Shown one piece after another: positions 1-9,120 of a DNA stretch of 40,831 nt (positions are counted from its first letter, which is position 1; every line of letters starts with the position of its first letter). Below the pieces are notes generated by a model. That model had not been told where the DNA came from, searched no databases, and saw nothing but the letters and a program-made list of their open reading frames with translations. Source of the DNA: Casimicrobiaceae bacterium. GTDB lineage: Bacteria > Pseudomonadota > Gammaproteobacteria > Burkholderiales > Casimicrobiaceae. The stretch lies in contig JANWWI010000018.1 of NCBI GenBank assembly GCA_025056355.1, positions 1 to 40,831 of the forward strand, in the 5' to 3' direction. The translations under genes were made by a program, and so were the position numbers.

Positions 1-226
1 AACTGCTCGCGCAGCATGTCGTGGATTCGCCGGTAGCCGAAGCGGCGGCGCACCACGGCCGTTTGCCGAATCTGTTCACCCAGGCTGGCGTTGAGCTCGC
101 TGGGCTGCGGCGGGTGGCGGTAGCTGTCTCGGGATAGCCCCACAAGGCGGCAGGCACGCCGCTCCGAGAGGTGATGCTGCGCAATCATCTGTCGGATGGC
201 ATCGCGCCGCGCCTGTGGGGCTAACG
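1..226 (-). CDS. IS3-family transposase OrfB, N-terminal fragment (runs off window)
   Basis: This is the start of the integrase-like second reading frame of the IS3 element. Translation on the minus strand gives APQARRDAIRQMIAQ, then LSERRACRLVGLSRDSYR, then FGYRRIHDMLREQ. This is the typical OrfB N-terminal region that precedes the rve/DDE integrase domain. The frame is -1 relative to OrfA and overlaps its last codons, with GGTAAAGCG at the junction. OrfB is therefore probably made as an OrfAB fusion by -1 frameshifting, or by coupled initiation; no convincing own start codon is visible. The catalytic residues lie outside the window. Confidence 0.85.
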
Positions 227-496
227 CTTTACCCCGAAGACGCTCTTGAGGGCGTGGATGTCCAGGTGGGCCTCGGCCAGCAGCCGCTTGAGCTTGGCGT
301 TCTCGCTCTCAAGCTCTCGCAGGCGCTGGGCTTCAGAAACCTGCATGCCGCCGAACTTCGCACGCCATTTGTAAAACGTGGCCTGGCTGAAGCCGCCACT
401 GCGGCACAGCTCGGGGATGGCCATGCCTGCTTCGGCCTGCCGCAGGAAGCCAATGATTTGTTCTTCGCTGAATCTGCTCTTCTTCATGTCCGTCAT
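221..496 (-). CDS. IS3-family transposase OrfA
   Basis: The 91-residue protein has the helix-turn-helix of the IS3 OrfA / transposase_8 family (FSEEQIIGFLRQ at 9-20; ELCRSGGFSQATFYKWRAKF at about 29-48). A leucine-rich coiled coil follows (RLRELESENAKLKRLLAE, about 58-75), used for OrfA multimerisation. It binds the terminal repeats, and with OrfB in the -1 frame forms the OrfAB transposase. The start could be residue 1 or the Met at residue 4 (MKKSRF), which is the more common family start. The stop TAG is at 221-223. Confidence 0.9.
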   Translation of the reverse strand: MTDMKKSRFSEEQIIGFLRQAEAGMAIPELCRSGGFSQATFYKWRAKFGGMQVSEAQRLRELESENAKLKRLLAEAHLDIHALKSVFGVKR

Positions 497-536
497 TCTC
501 CTGGGTTGACGAACTTCTCTCGTTTACCGTGGTACG

Positions 537-554
537 GCCGGTGGGGGGCAGGTC
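537..554 (-). repeat. Terminal inverted repeat of the IS3 element
   Basis: The minus strand reads TGACCTGCCCCCCACCGG inwards from 554. It starts with TG, as IS3-family ends do, and lies about 40 bases from the orfA start, so it marks the outer boundary of the element. The four bases outside (555-558, GCGG) would be the target duplication if the family rule of 3-4 bp holds. The partner copy is off the window, so this cannot be checked here. Confidence 0.7.
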
Positions 555-580
555 AGCGGCTCAAGCCGACCTGGCCCGCC

Positions 581-586
581 GATAAT
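581..586 (+). promoter_or_regulatory. Candidate -10 box (GATAAT) for fahA
   Basis: GATAAT is a good sigma-70-type -10 box, giving a start near 592-594 and a leader of about 30 bases before the fahA ATG at 625. The -35 position (about 558-563) has no clear TTGACA and lies immediately outside the IS end at 554. The insertion may therefore have replaced or removed upstream promoter sequence. Confidence 0.45.
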
Positions 587-624
587 CTCTGGCTTTTTCG
601 AGCCCGACAGTTCGCCCGAGCGCC

Positions 625-1956
625 ATGTTCTCGATCAACGACACGCACGATCCCTCGCTTCGCTCCTTCGTCGCTTCGGCCAACGAGCCGGGGACGGACT
701 TCCCGATCCAGAACCTGCCCTTCGGCGTGATTCGCCGTGCGGGATCCAAGGAAGAGTGGCGGGGCGCGGTGGCCATCGGTGACCAGGCGCTCGATTTGGC
801 CGCGGTGGCCAAGCTGCACCTGCTCTCCGGCCTTGCTGCGCAGGCGATCCAGGCCGCCGCCGAACCGACCCTCAATCGCTTCATGGAGATGGGCCCGGAG
901 GCCCACTCGGCGCTGCGCGCTGCGCTGTCGCGCCTGCTCGCGGAGGGCAGTCCCCAGGAAGCGGTGCTTCGCGGCTGTTTGATTCCGCTTTCGGAGGTTG
1001 AGCACGCTGTCCCGGCGCGCATTGGCGACTACACCGATTTCTACGCCTCGATTCATCACGCTACAAACGTCGGGCGCTTGTTTCGCCCTGAGAATCCGCT
1101 TCTGCCGAACTATCGCTGGGTGCCGATCGGTTACCACGGCCGCGCCTCCTCGATCCGTGTCTCGGGCCAGCGCTTCCCGCGCCCGGTGGGACAGGTCTGC
1201 CCACCCGGTCAAAGCCGACCGAGCCTTCAGGCCTCGCAACGTCTCGACTACGAGCTTGAGCTCGGCCTCTTCATCGGCGCTGGCAACGTGCTCGGCGAGC
1301 CGATTCCGATCGAGCAAGCCGAACGGCACATCTTCGGCCTGTGCTTGCTCAACGACTGGTCGGCGCGCGATCTTCAAGCGTGGGAGTACCAACCGCTCGG
1401 ACCCTTTCTGGCCAAGAATTTCGCTACGACCATTTCGCCCTGGATCGTCACCTGGGAAGCGCTTGCGCCGTTTCGCGCACCCTTCGAGCGCGCCGCGGGA
1501 GAGCCCGAGCCGCTGCCTTATCTGAGCTCGCTTTCAAACACCGTCACGGGCGCGCTCGATCTTCGGCTCGAGGTGCATCTCGAAACCGCGCGCATGCGGG
1601 CTGAGGGCCGCCCGCCCGAACGCCTGAGCGCTACCCGGCTCACCGAGTCGATGTACTGGACCTTCGCGCAGCTGGTCACCCACCATACGGTCAACGGCTG
1701 CAACCTGCAGCCCGGGGATCTGCTCGGAAGCGGAACCCTCTCCGGCCCAACACCCGGCAGCCAGGGTGCGCTCATCGAACTCACCGAGGGCGGCAAGCGT
1801 CCGCTCACGCTGGCAAACGGCGAAACACGCATTTTTCTCGAAGACGGCGATGCCATCATGCTCTCGGCGTGGGCCGAACGCGAGGGCTTTGTGCGTATCG
1901 GGCTCGGCAGCTGCCGTGGTGAGCTATTGCCCGCTCGGGAGGCCGATCTGCGATGA
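625..1956 (+). CDS. fahA: Fumarylacetoacetase (fumarylacetoacetate hydrolase)
   Basis: The enzyme hydrolyses 4-fumarylacetoacetate to fumarate and acetoacetate, the last step of the homogentisate branch of tyrosine/phenylalanine breakdown, in the cytosol. The 443-residue length is normal for the full-length family (about 420-440). The N-terminal SH3-like domain covers about 1-115. The FAH catalytic domain follows with the signature DYTDFYASIHHATNVG (about 133-148), YHGRASSI (about 172-179), the metal-binding DYELELG, and LLNDWSARDLQAWEYQPLGP. The C-terminal GDLLGSGTLSGP is also typical. The next gene overlaps it by four bases (ATGA), so they are co-transcribed. The usual partner hmgA is not in the window; the IS element occupies the upstream side. 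The ribosome site is weak. Confidence 0.97.
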   Translation: MFSINDTHDPSLRSFVASANEPGTDFPIQNLPFGVIRRAGSKEEWRGAVAIGDQALDLAAVAKLHLLSGLAAQAIQAAAEPTLNRFMEMGPEAHSALRAALSRLLAEGSPQEAVLRGCLIPLSEVEHAVPARIGDYTDFYASIHHATNVGRLFRPENPLLPNYRWVPIGYHGRASSIRVSGQRFPRPVGQVCPPGQSRPSLQASQRLDYELELGLFIGAGNVLGEPIPIEQAERHIFGLCLLNDWSARDLQAWEYQPLGPFLAKNFATTISPWIVTWEALAPFRAPFERAAGEPEPLPYLSSLSNTVTGALDLRLEVHLETARMRAEGRPPERLSATRLTESMYWTFAQLVTHHTVNGCNLQPGDLLGSGTLSGPTPGSQGALIELTEGGKRPLTLANGETRIFLEDGDAIMLSAWAEREGFVRIGLGSCRGELLPAREADLR

Positions 1957-2933
1957 AAGCTTGGCTGTGCCGCGAATTCGCCAGCATCGAAGCGCTCACG
2001 CTCGTCGAGGTGCCGGAACCGCAAGCCGCGGCGGGGGAGGTCGTGGTGGCGGTCAGGGCCGCTTCGCTCAATTTCCCCGATGCGCTCATCGTTCAGGGCA
2101 AGTATCAGGTCCGGCCGCCGCTGCCCTTCGTGCCGGGTGCTGAATTTGCGGGCGTGGTGCATGCGATCGGCGAAGGTGTGAGCCAGGTCAAAGTGGGCGA
2201 CCGCGTGATCTGCATCGCCGGCACCGGGGGATTTGCCGAATATGCAGCGGTGCCAGTGAGGCAGGTCCTTCCCCTGCCGGTTGGGTTTGATTTCGAGCAG
2301 GCGGCGGCCTTCGTGTTCACGTACGGGACCTCGCTCTGGGCGCTTCGCAATGTCGGGGCGCTGCAGGCAGGGGAAACCGTGCTCATCCTTGGCGCCTCGG
2401 GCGGCGTGGGCACCGCTGCCATTCAGATCGCCAAAGCGATGGGGGCCCGCGTCATCGCGGCCGCCTCGAGCGACGAAAAGCTTGCGCTTTGCGCTCGCCT
2501 CGGTGCCGACCACACGGTCAACTACAGCGAGGAGGGCTGGCGCGAGCGAGTCAACGAAATCGTTGGCAAGGCGGGGCTCGATGTGGTCTTCGATGCCGTG
2601 GGCGGCCCCTATAGCGAGCCAGCGCTCAGAAGCCTCGGTTGGCGCGGGCGCTTTCTGGTGGTCGGCTTCGCGGCAGGCGAGATCCCGAAGATTCCGCTCA
2701 ACCTCGCCTTGCTCAGGGAACGCCAGATCCTTGGCGTGTATTGGGGCGACTCGATGATGCGTCACCCGCAAGCGCATGCCGCCAACCTGCAACAGCTGGC
2801 CGAATGGTTCGCGCAGGGTAAGCTCGCCCCCGCCATCACCCGGCGCTACGGCTTCGACGAGGTGCGCGATGCCCTGCTCGACATGGCCAACCGTCGCGTG
2901 CTCGGAAAAGTCGTCGTGCGCGTTTCCCCCTGA
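1953..2933 (+). CDS. NADPH:quinone oxidoreductase-type zinc-free medium-chain dehydrogenase/reductase
   Basis: The 326-residue protein is of the quinone oxidoreductase (Qor/zeta-crystallin) branch of the MDR superfamily. The N-terminal GroES-like domain (about 1-120) includes VPGAEFAGVVHAIGEGV and lacks the cysteine/histidine ligands of catalytic zinc. The Rossmann domain carries GASGGVGTAAIQIAKAMGA (from about residue 147), a typical NADPH site. The family reduces quinones or other enones in the cytosol. The ATG overlaps the fahA stop, so it is probably translated with fahA. That pairing suggests a role alongside aromatic catabolism, but the substrate cannot be read from the sequence; enoyl- or acryloyl-CoA-type reduction is equally possible. 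Confidence 0.88.
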   Translation: MKAWLCREFASIEALTLVEVPEPQAAAGEVVVAVRAASLNFPDALIVQGKYQVRPPLPFVPGAEFAGVVHAIGEGVSQVKVGDRVICIAGTGGFAEYAAVPVRQVLPLPVGFDFEQAAAFVFTYGTSLWALRNVGALQAGETVLILGASGGVGTAAIQIAKAMGARVIAAASSDEKLALCARLGADHTVNYSEEGWRERVNEIVGKAGLDVVFDAVGGPYSEPALRSLGWRGRFLVVGFAAGEIPKIPLNLALLRERQILGVYWGDSMMRHPQAHAANLQQLAEWFAQGKLAPAITRRYGFDEVRDALLDMANRRVLGKVVVRVSP

Positions 2934-2941
2934 GGGGTGAC

Positions 2942-3823
2942 TTGACCGCTCGCCAGCGTTTCCTCTTCGCCTCGGTCGTGCTGCTCTGGGGCCTCAACTG
3001 GCCCATGATGAAAATGGCGCTCGCCGAGCTTGACCCCTGGGTTTTTCGCACCTGGTGCGTGCTTGCCGGGCTCGGCTGGTTCCTCGGCTGGAACCTTCGC
3101 CACCGGGTGCCGCTTGCATTCGAAGCCCACCTTTGGCCGCGGGTGGCCGCCATTGCGCTTGCCAATGTCACCGGCTGGAACGTGCTCTCGGCGGCCGGAC
3201 TTGCTCTTTTGCCCTCTGGCCGGGCCGGGATCCTCGCCTACACGATGCCGCTTTGGGTGGTGATCCTCTCGCGCTACCTGCTCGGCGATCGCCTGACCCC
3301 GCGCCGACTCGCCGCGATCGTGACCGGAATGCTTGGCATCGCGCTTTTGCTCATCGACGAGGTGCAAACCCTGCGCGCCGCACCGGTCGGTGCGCTGCTC
3401 ATGATCGGTTCAGGCCTCATCTGGGCCGTGGGCATCGTGCTCACCAAGGGTGTGCCGCCGAGCGTGCCGACCACCACGCTCATGTTCTGGAGCTTTCTGC
3501 TCGGGGGCGGACCGATCGTGCTCGGGGCGCTTCTGCTCTCCCCAGGGCCGTGGCTGCCGGTTGCGGCCACGGCATGGCTCGGCGTGTGGTTCAACGTGAT
3601 CCTGGTCTTCGGGTTCTGCTGGTTCGCGTGGAACGAGCTCGTGCGCACGTTGCCCGCGCAGGTGAGCGGCATCAGCTCGCTGGCCGTCCCCTTCGTCGGC
3701 TTTGTGAGCGGCGTTGTTGTGCTCGGGGAGACGCCCCGACCGTTCGACTATGTGGCGCTTGCAGCCCTGCTGGCTGCCGTATGGCTTGCCATCGGTACGC
3801 CTTCAACGGGAAATACCCGTTGA
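2942..3823 (+). CDS. EamA/DMT-family inner-membrane transporter
   Basis: The 293-residue hydrophobic protein has about ten predicted membrane segments arranged as two EamA repeats (about 5-135 and 145-285). It has the conserved LLWGLNWPMMKMAL in segment 1 and GRAGILAYTMPLWVVILS at the end of the first repeat. Members of the drug/metabolite transporter superfamily export metabolites or amino acids; the substrate here is unknown. The start is a TTG five to six bases after a GAGGGGTG ribosome site, eight bases beyond the previous stop. It is thus the third gene of the fahA transcription unit. Its stop faces the converging CBS gene with a ten-base gap. Confidence 0.88.
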   Translation: MTARQRFLFASVVLLWGLNWPMMKMALAELDPWVFRTWCVLAGLGWFLGWNLRHRVPLAFEAHLWPRVAAIALANVTGWNVLSAAGLALLPSGRAGILAYTMPLWVVILSRYLLGDRLTPRRLAAIVTGMLGIALLLIDEVQTLRAAPVGALLMIGSGLIWAVGIVLTKGVPPSVPTTTLMFWSFLLGGGPIVLGALLLSPGPWLPVAATAWLGVWFNVILVFGFCWFAWNELVRTLPAQVSGISSLAVPFVGFVSGVVVLGETPRPFDYVALAALLAAVWLAIGTPSTGNTR

Positions 3824-3833
3824 AGCGACGCCC

Positions 3834-4289
3834 CTAGCGCGCAGCGGTCTCCTCTTCGGCCGGCCAGTTCTTGATGTAGCTCTTGAGCATGCGGTTTTCG
3901 AAGCTCTGCTCTTCGTAGACCGCCTTGGCCACATCATGGAAGGAGAGCACCCCGAGCAAGGTCGCACCGTCCATCACTGGAATGTAGCGGGCGTGGTGTT
4001 CGAGCATCACCTTGCGCAGTTCGTGCACATCCATCCCCGGTCGGGCGACCGGCGGATCGCGCTGCATGACTTCGCCGACGGTCATCTCTTTCATCGCCTC
4101 GCCCGCGCGGTCGAGCACTTTCAGCAGCTCGCGGAACGTGAGGATGCCCACCAGGCGCCCGCCCTCCATGACCACGAGCGAGCCGATGTCGTGCTCGGCC
4201 ATCACGTGAACCGCTTCGCCGAGCCGCATCGCAGGATCGGCCGTAAAGAGCGTGGAGCCTTTGATCCGAAGAATCTCGCTCACGAGCAT
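3834..4289 (-). CDS. Tandem CBS-domain protein
   Basis: The protein of 151 residues consists almost entirely of two CBS domains (about 8-65 and 73-130), which bind adenosyl ligands such as AMP, ATP or SAM as an energy sensor. Visible features are VHVMAEHDIGSLVVMEGGRLVGILTFREL and HHARYIPVMDGATLLGVLSFHDV, both quoted here only as family-typical stretches. The start was chosen at 4289 (MLVSEIL) because AGGAGG stands six bases upstream. The longer frame to 4310 has no ribosome site. Standalone CBS proteins of this size are common in betaproteobacteria and their targets are mostly unknown. It converges on the EamA gene and is divergent from the sensor kinase. Confidence 0.9.
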   Translation of the reverse strand: MLVSEILRIKGSTLFTADPAMRLGEAVHVMAEHDIGSLVVMEGGRLVGILTFRELLKVLDRAGEAMKEMTVGEVMQRDPPVARPGMDVHELRKVMLEHHARYIPVMDGATLLGVLSFHDVAKAVYEEQSFENRMLKSYIKNWPAEEETAAR

Positions 4290-4444
4290 CGCTAACCTCC
4301 TGACTTGCAAAGCCCACGGGCACGCCCTCAGCGCATGAGGCAGCGCCCGATCGCAAGCCCCGCCGCCTCGCGCTCACCGAGATGCGGTTGAAAAACTATA
4401 CGCGGATCCTCCTCGCAACGCGAGGCATTGCCGCAGCCGAAACC

Positions 4445-4450
4445 TACAAT
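4445..4450 (+). promoter_or_regulatory. Candidate -10 box (TACAAT) for the sensor kinase, leaderless
   Basis: TACAAT ends six bases before the ATG at 4457. A transcript from this box would start at or next to the A of that ATG, leaving no leader, and no Shine-Dalgarno sequence is visible. No convincing -35 hexamer lies 16-18 bases upstream. Confidence 0.4.
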
Positions 4451-4456
4451 GCCGGC

Positions 4457-6478
4457 ATGGCTGCTGTAGCGCCCGCCGCCTCGCAGCGATCGACCTCCTT
4501 GCTCCGCGGACGGGACTGGTACGTCCAGGAGTGGCTGCTGCTGCTCTTTGCCGTGGGCATGCTCGTGTTTTTGTACTTGGTCGCACAGCACGAGGCGCGC
4601 TTGCAGAGAAGCGAGATTGTTCGGGATGCGGCCCTGGTCGAACAGGCAATCGCTCGTCAGCTCGAAGCGCAGCACGCCTTCTTTGACCGTCTCGCGCTCG
4701 ATCTCGGCGCCGGGCGGCTCTCGCTGGCGCAGTTTGACAATCTGGCTGGCAAGCGCGTCGTTGAAGCGCGCGTCATCAGCGAAGTGTTACTCATCGACGC
4801 CGACATGAACGTCGTGCGTCATGCGCCGGCCAAGCGTGCGCTTGAGGACATCTTGCTCGCACGCGCCCCCTATGCCGAACAGATGCGCCTGATGGCCTTC
4901 ACGCAGAAGACCGGCCGTGGCACGTATTCCGACCCCTACCGAAGCCCGACTGGACACTGGCTCATCGAATACGCCACGCCGCTTTTCGAGGGCGAACGTT
5001 TCGCCGGGATGATCGTTTTGCTGATCGAGCTCGAAAAGCTCCTGGAAAACGCGCTGAGCGCCAGCGTCGCCGGCAACTATCACGCCTTGCTCACCACAGC
5101 CTCCGGCGATGACATCCTCGAGGGGAGCGCCGCCGCACTCGAGGAAACGAGATTGAGCCACACGATCCCGCTTTCAGTGCCGTGGCGAGAGCTGCGTTTG
5201 ACCCTCTACGGCAGCGCGCCTGATTCGCTGCTGCCCAACCTGACGCTTTCGGCAGCCGTGATCGCGCTCACAGGGCTCATGGTGTGGACGGTGACGAACC
5301 TTCGCGCGCAACAACGCATGCGCCGAGCGGCCGAAGCCGAGCGCGATCGCGTCTTTTCCCAATCGCTTGCGAGCCTGCGCGAAACCAACGAGCGCTTCGA
5401 AACGGTGCTCGACTCGCTCGATGTCGCAGTGGTGGTCAGCGACGTCGAACGCGACGAAATCCTCTTCTGTAACTCGCGTTTCCGGGAAACCTTTCCAGGA
5501 TTCGGCGTCGGCGCATCAATGCTTGATATCGAGCGTGGCTTTTCCGACGACGGCAAGCCACGCTTGCGCGTGCCGAAGGCACCGGCTGCCACGGGCGCCG
5601 GAGGCCCGGTACAGGTCGAGGAACGTCACCACCGACCGAGCAATCGCTGGTTTCTCACGCGCACGCGGCAGATCGCGTGGGTGGATGGCCGCGCGGCTTG
5701 GTTGATCACCCTCGGGGACGTGACCGATCGCGTTCTGGCCGAGCGCATCCGAAAAACACAGGAAGAAAAGCTCATGCGCACGTCGCGCCTCATGACCGTC
5801 GGCGAGATCGCCTCGACACTCGCGCACGAGCTCAATCAGCCACTGGCGGCCATCGCCAACTATGTGAGCGGTTGTCTGCGGCGCCTGCGTCTCGACGGCA
5901 GCATTGACGAGCAGGTCGTCCGTGCGATGGAAAAAGCCGAAGGGCAGGTTCAGCGGGCCGGCGCCATCATCGGACGCGTGCGCGAGTTCGTGCGCACGCG
6001 TGAGCCCAATCGTCGCCCCTGTGACCTCAACGAACTGGTGACCTCCGTCGGGCGACTCATGGAAAGTGACGACCCCGAGCGAATGCTGCGCTGTGATCTC
6101 GAACTCGACCCCACGCTGCCGCGCGCCTTTGCCGATCAGCTCATGATCGAGCAGGTCCTGCTCAACCTGCTGCGTAACGCGCGCGAAGCGATGGCCCATC
6201 TGCCCCCGGAACAACGAATTGCCACGGTGCGCACACGGCGCTTGGACGATAATCGACTTTGCGTGGAGGTCTCCGACCGCGGCATCGGGATTTCCGACGA
6301 GGCTGAGCAGCAGCTGTTCTCGCCCTTTTTCACGACCAAAGCCGAAGGCATGGGCATGGGGCTCAACATCTGCCGCTCGTTGATCGAATACCACGGCGGC
6401 AGCCTGACCTTCCGCCGCAATCAAGACGCCGGGGCAACCTTTCAGTTCACGCTACCGCCAGCGGAGGACCTGCCATGA
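4457..6478 (+). CDS. Membrane PAS sensor histidine kinase (DctS/FixL-like)
   Basis: With the start at 4457 (MAAVAPAAS) the protein has 673 residues. It has a membrane segment at about 26-45, an extracytoplasmic sensor region of about 215 residues, a second membrane segment at about 262-282, then a PAS domain (about 311-426). The HisKA domain carries the phospho-acceptor His457 in LAHELNQPLAAI. The HATPase domain has the N box NLLRNAREAM (about 569), G1 DRGIGIS (about 608) and G2 GMGMGLNICRSL (about 631). HELNQPLAAI is typical of the FixL/DctS kinase class, which pairs with FixJ-type regulators, as here. The two-TM periplasmic sensor plus PAS layout matches C4-dicarboxylate sensors (DctS), but no transporter gene is nearby, so the ligand is unproven. 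A longer frame from 4382 is open but lacks a ribosome site. Confidence 0.88.
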   Translation: MAAVAPAASQRSTSLLRGRDWYVQEWLLLLFAVGMLVFLYLVAQHEARLQRSEIVRDAALVEQAIARQLEAQHAFFDRLALDLGAGRLSLAQFDNLAGKRVVEARVISEVLLIDADMNVVRHAPAKRALEDILLARAPYAEQMRLMAFTQKTGRGTYSDPYRSPTGHWLIEYATPLFEGERFAGMIVLLIELEKLLENALSASVAGNYHALLTTASGDDILEGSAAALEETRLSHTIPLSVPWRELRLTLYGSAPDSLLPNLTLSAAVIALTGLMVWTVTNLRAQQRMRRAAEAERDRVFSQSLASLRETNERFETVLDSLDVAVVVSDVERDEILFCNSRFRETFPGFGVGASMLDIERGFSDDGKPRLRVPKAPAATGAGGPVQVEERHHRPSNRWFLTRTRQIAWVDGRAAWLITLGDVTDRVLAERIRKTQEEKLMRTSRLMTVGEIASTLAHELNQPLAAIANYVSGCLRRLRLDGSIDEQVVRAMEKAEGQVQRAGAIIGRVREFVRTREPNRRPCDLNELVTSVGRLMESDDPERMLRCDLELDPTLPRAFADQLMIEQVLLNLLRNAREAMAHLPPEQRIATVRTRRLDDNRLCVEVSDRGIGISDEAEQQLFSPFFTTKAEGMGMGLNICRSLIEYHGGSLTFRRNQDAGATFQFTLPPAEDLP

Positions 6479-7095
6479 GCATGCATCCAGGCATCGTTTA
6501 CGTCGTTGACGACGATGAAGCCTTTCGCGATTCCGTGGCCTGGCTATTACAAACCAATGGCTACCAAGCGCGCCTGTTCGCCGACGCCGAAAGCTTTCTG
6601 GCCGAGATCAAGCCGGGCATCGGCGGCCCGCCGCGGTGCGTGGTCCTCGACGTGCGCATGCCGGGTCTTTCCGGGCCACAGACACAAGAAGCGCTGGCCG
6701 AGCGGGGGATCAAGCTGCCGATCATCTTCGTCACCGCCCACGCCGATGTCCCGATCGCCGTCTCAGCGATCAAACGCGGCGCGTTTGACTTCATCGAAAA
6801 GCCGTTCGCTGAGGGGGATCTGCTCAAGCGCATCGAAGAGGCGCTTTCCTTCGCAACGGAGGAACAAGCGCATCAAGCCCAAATCGCCAGCATCAAGGCG
6901 CGACTGGCCTCGTTATCGGAGCGCGAGCAACAAGTCCTGGAAGCCGTCGTCAACGGCAAGATGAACAAGACCATCGCCTACGAACTCGACATCTCGATCA
7001 AGACCGTCGAAGCTCATCGGGCGCGGGTGATGGAAAAGATGCAAGCGACCTCACTAGCGCACTTGATCCGCATGGTCACCATGGTCGGTGGCTAG
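6475..7095 (+). CDS. FixJ/DctR-type two-component response regulator
   Basis: The 206-residue regulator has a receiver domain (about 7-125) with the acidic cluster DDD at 13-15, phospho-acceptor Asp59 in VVLDVRMPG, the Thr/Ala of FVTAHAD and the Lys of FIEKPF. The LuxR/FixJ-type DNA-binding domain (about 143-203) includes LSEREQQVLEAVVNGKMNK and ISIKTVEAHRARVMEKM. Its ATG overlaps the kinase stop (ATGA), so the two are translationally coupled and are very likely cognate partners. The alternative start at the third codon (MHPGIV) would be equally plausible. Target genes are not evident; no obvious two-component target lies next to it. Confidence 0.93.
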   Translation: MSMHPGIVYVVDDDEAFRDSVAWLLQTNGYQARLFADAESFLAEIKPGIGGPPRCVVLDVRMPGLSGPQTQEALAERGIKLPIIFVTAHADVPIAVSAIKRGAFDFIEKPFAEGDLLKRIEEALSFATEEQAHQAQIASIKARLASLSEREQQVLEAVVNGKMNKTIAYELDISIKTVEAHRARVMEKMQATSLAHLIRMVTMVGG

Positions 7096-7103
7096 CGGTC
7101 TGT

Positions 7104-8825
<1,722 letters not shown>

Positions 8826-9120
8826 AACAGCTCGGCGCAACAAAAACGGCCGAGGCCGGCGCGCTGTGTGCTCGTCTCAAGCGGTAAGACTCCCGAGTGG
8901 CGCCGGCCTGCCCCGCGTGAAGCGAATCCCTGCCGTCGCGCGAAGTTTGCCTCTGGCGCAGAAGGCGAGCGTGCTTGCGCGCAAACCGCCGCGGGCGCGC
9001 GCCCAGGCCCAGGCGCCTTGCTTTCGTCCCGTGTCAAGGGTTGAAGCGTTCGAGCGCGCGAGCTCGACTCGGCGCCAATCCCCGGGCGGCAGGCCTTGCC
9101 GGACGGATTTCGCGACCGTG
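8826..9120. other. Intergenic region between convergent smr and yhdP genes
   Basis: These 295 very GC-rich bases hold no gene that I recognise. Long frames are open here on both strands but carry arginine/alanine-rich nonsense. A short GC hairpin (CGGCC-GA-GGCCG, 8847-8858) is followed, on the minus strand, by five T residues (8842-8846). It could be a weak terminator for yhdP transcription. Confidence 0.4.

Larger units (their letters stand above)
1..554 (-). mobile_element. IS3-family insertion sequence, left-truncated by window
   Basis: This is the orfA end of an IS3-family element, read on the minus strand, so its 5' end lies at 554. It shows the usual layout: a short helix-turn-helix orfA (221-496) followed by orfB in the -1 frame (from about 226 towards 1). 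The outer end at 537-554 reads TGACCTGCCCCCCACCGG on the minus strand, which begins with TGA and resembles ends of the IS407 group. The OrfA motifs (FSEEQIIGFLRQAEAG, FYKWRAKFGGM) also fit that group. The catalytic DDE part of OrfB and the other terminal repeat are beyond the window, so completeness cannot be judged. Confidence 0.9.

Noticed and set aside
1518-2792. 424-codon minus-strand frame opposite fahA and the quinone oxidoreductase gene
   Set aside because: Both plus-strand genes are well recognised; the opposite frame has no domain.
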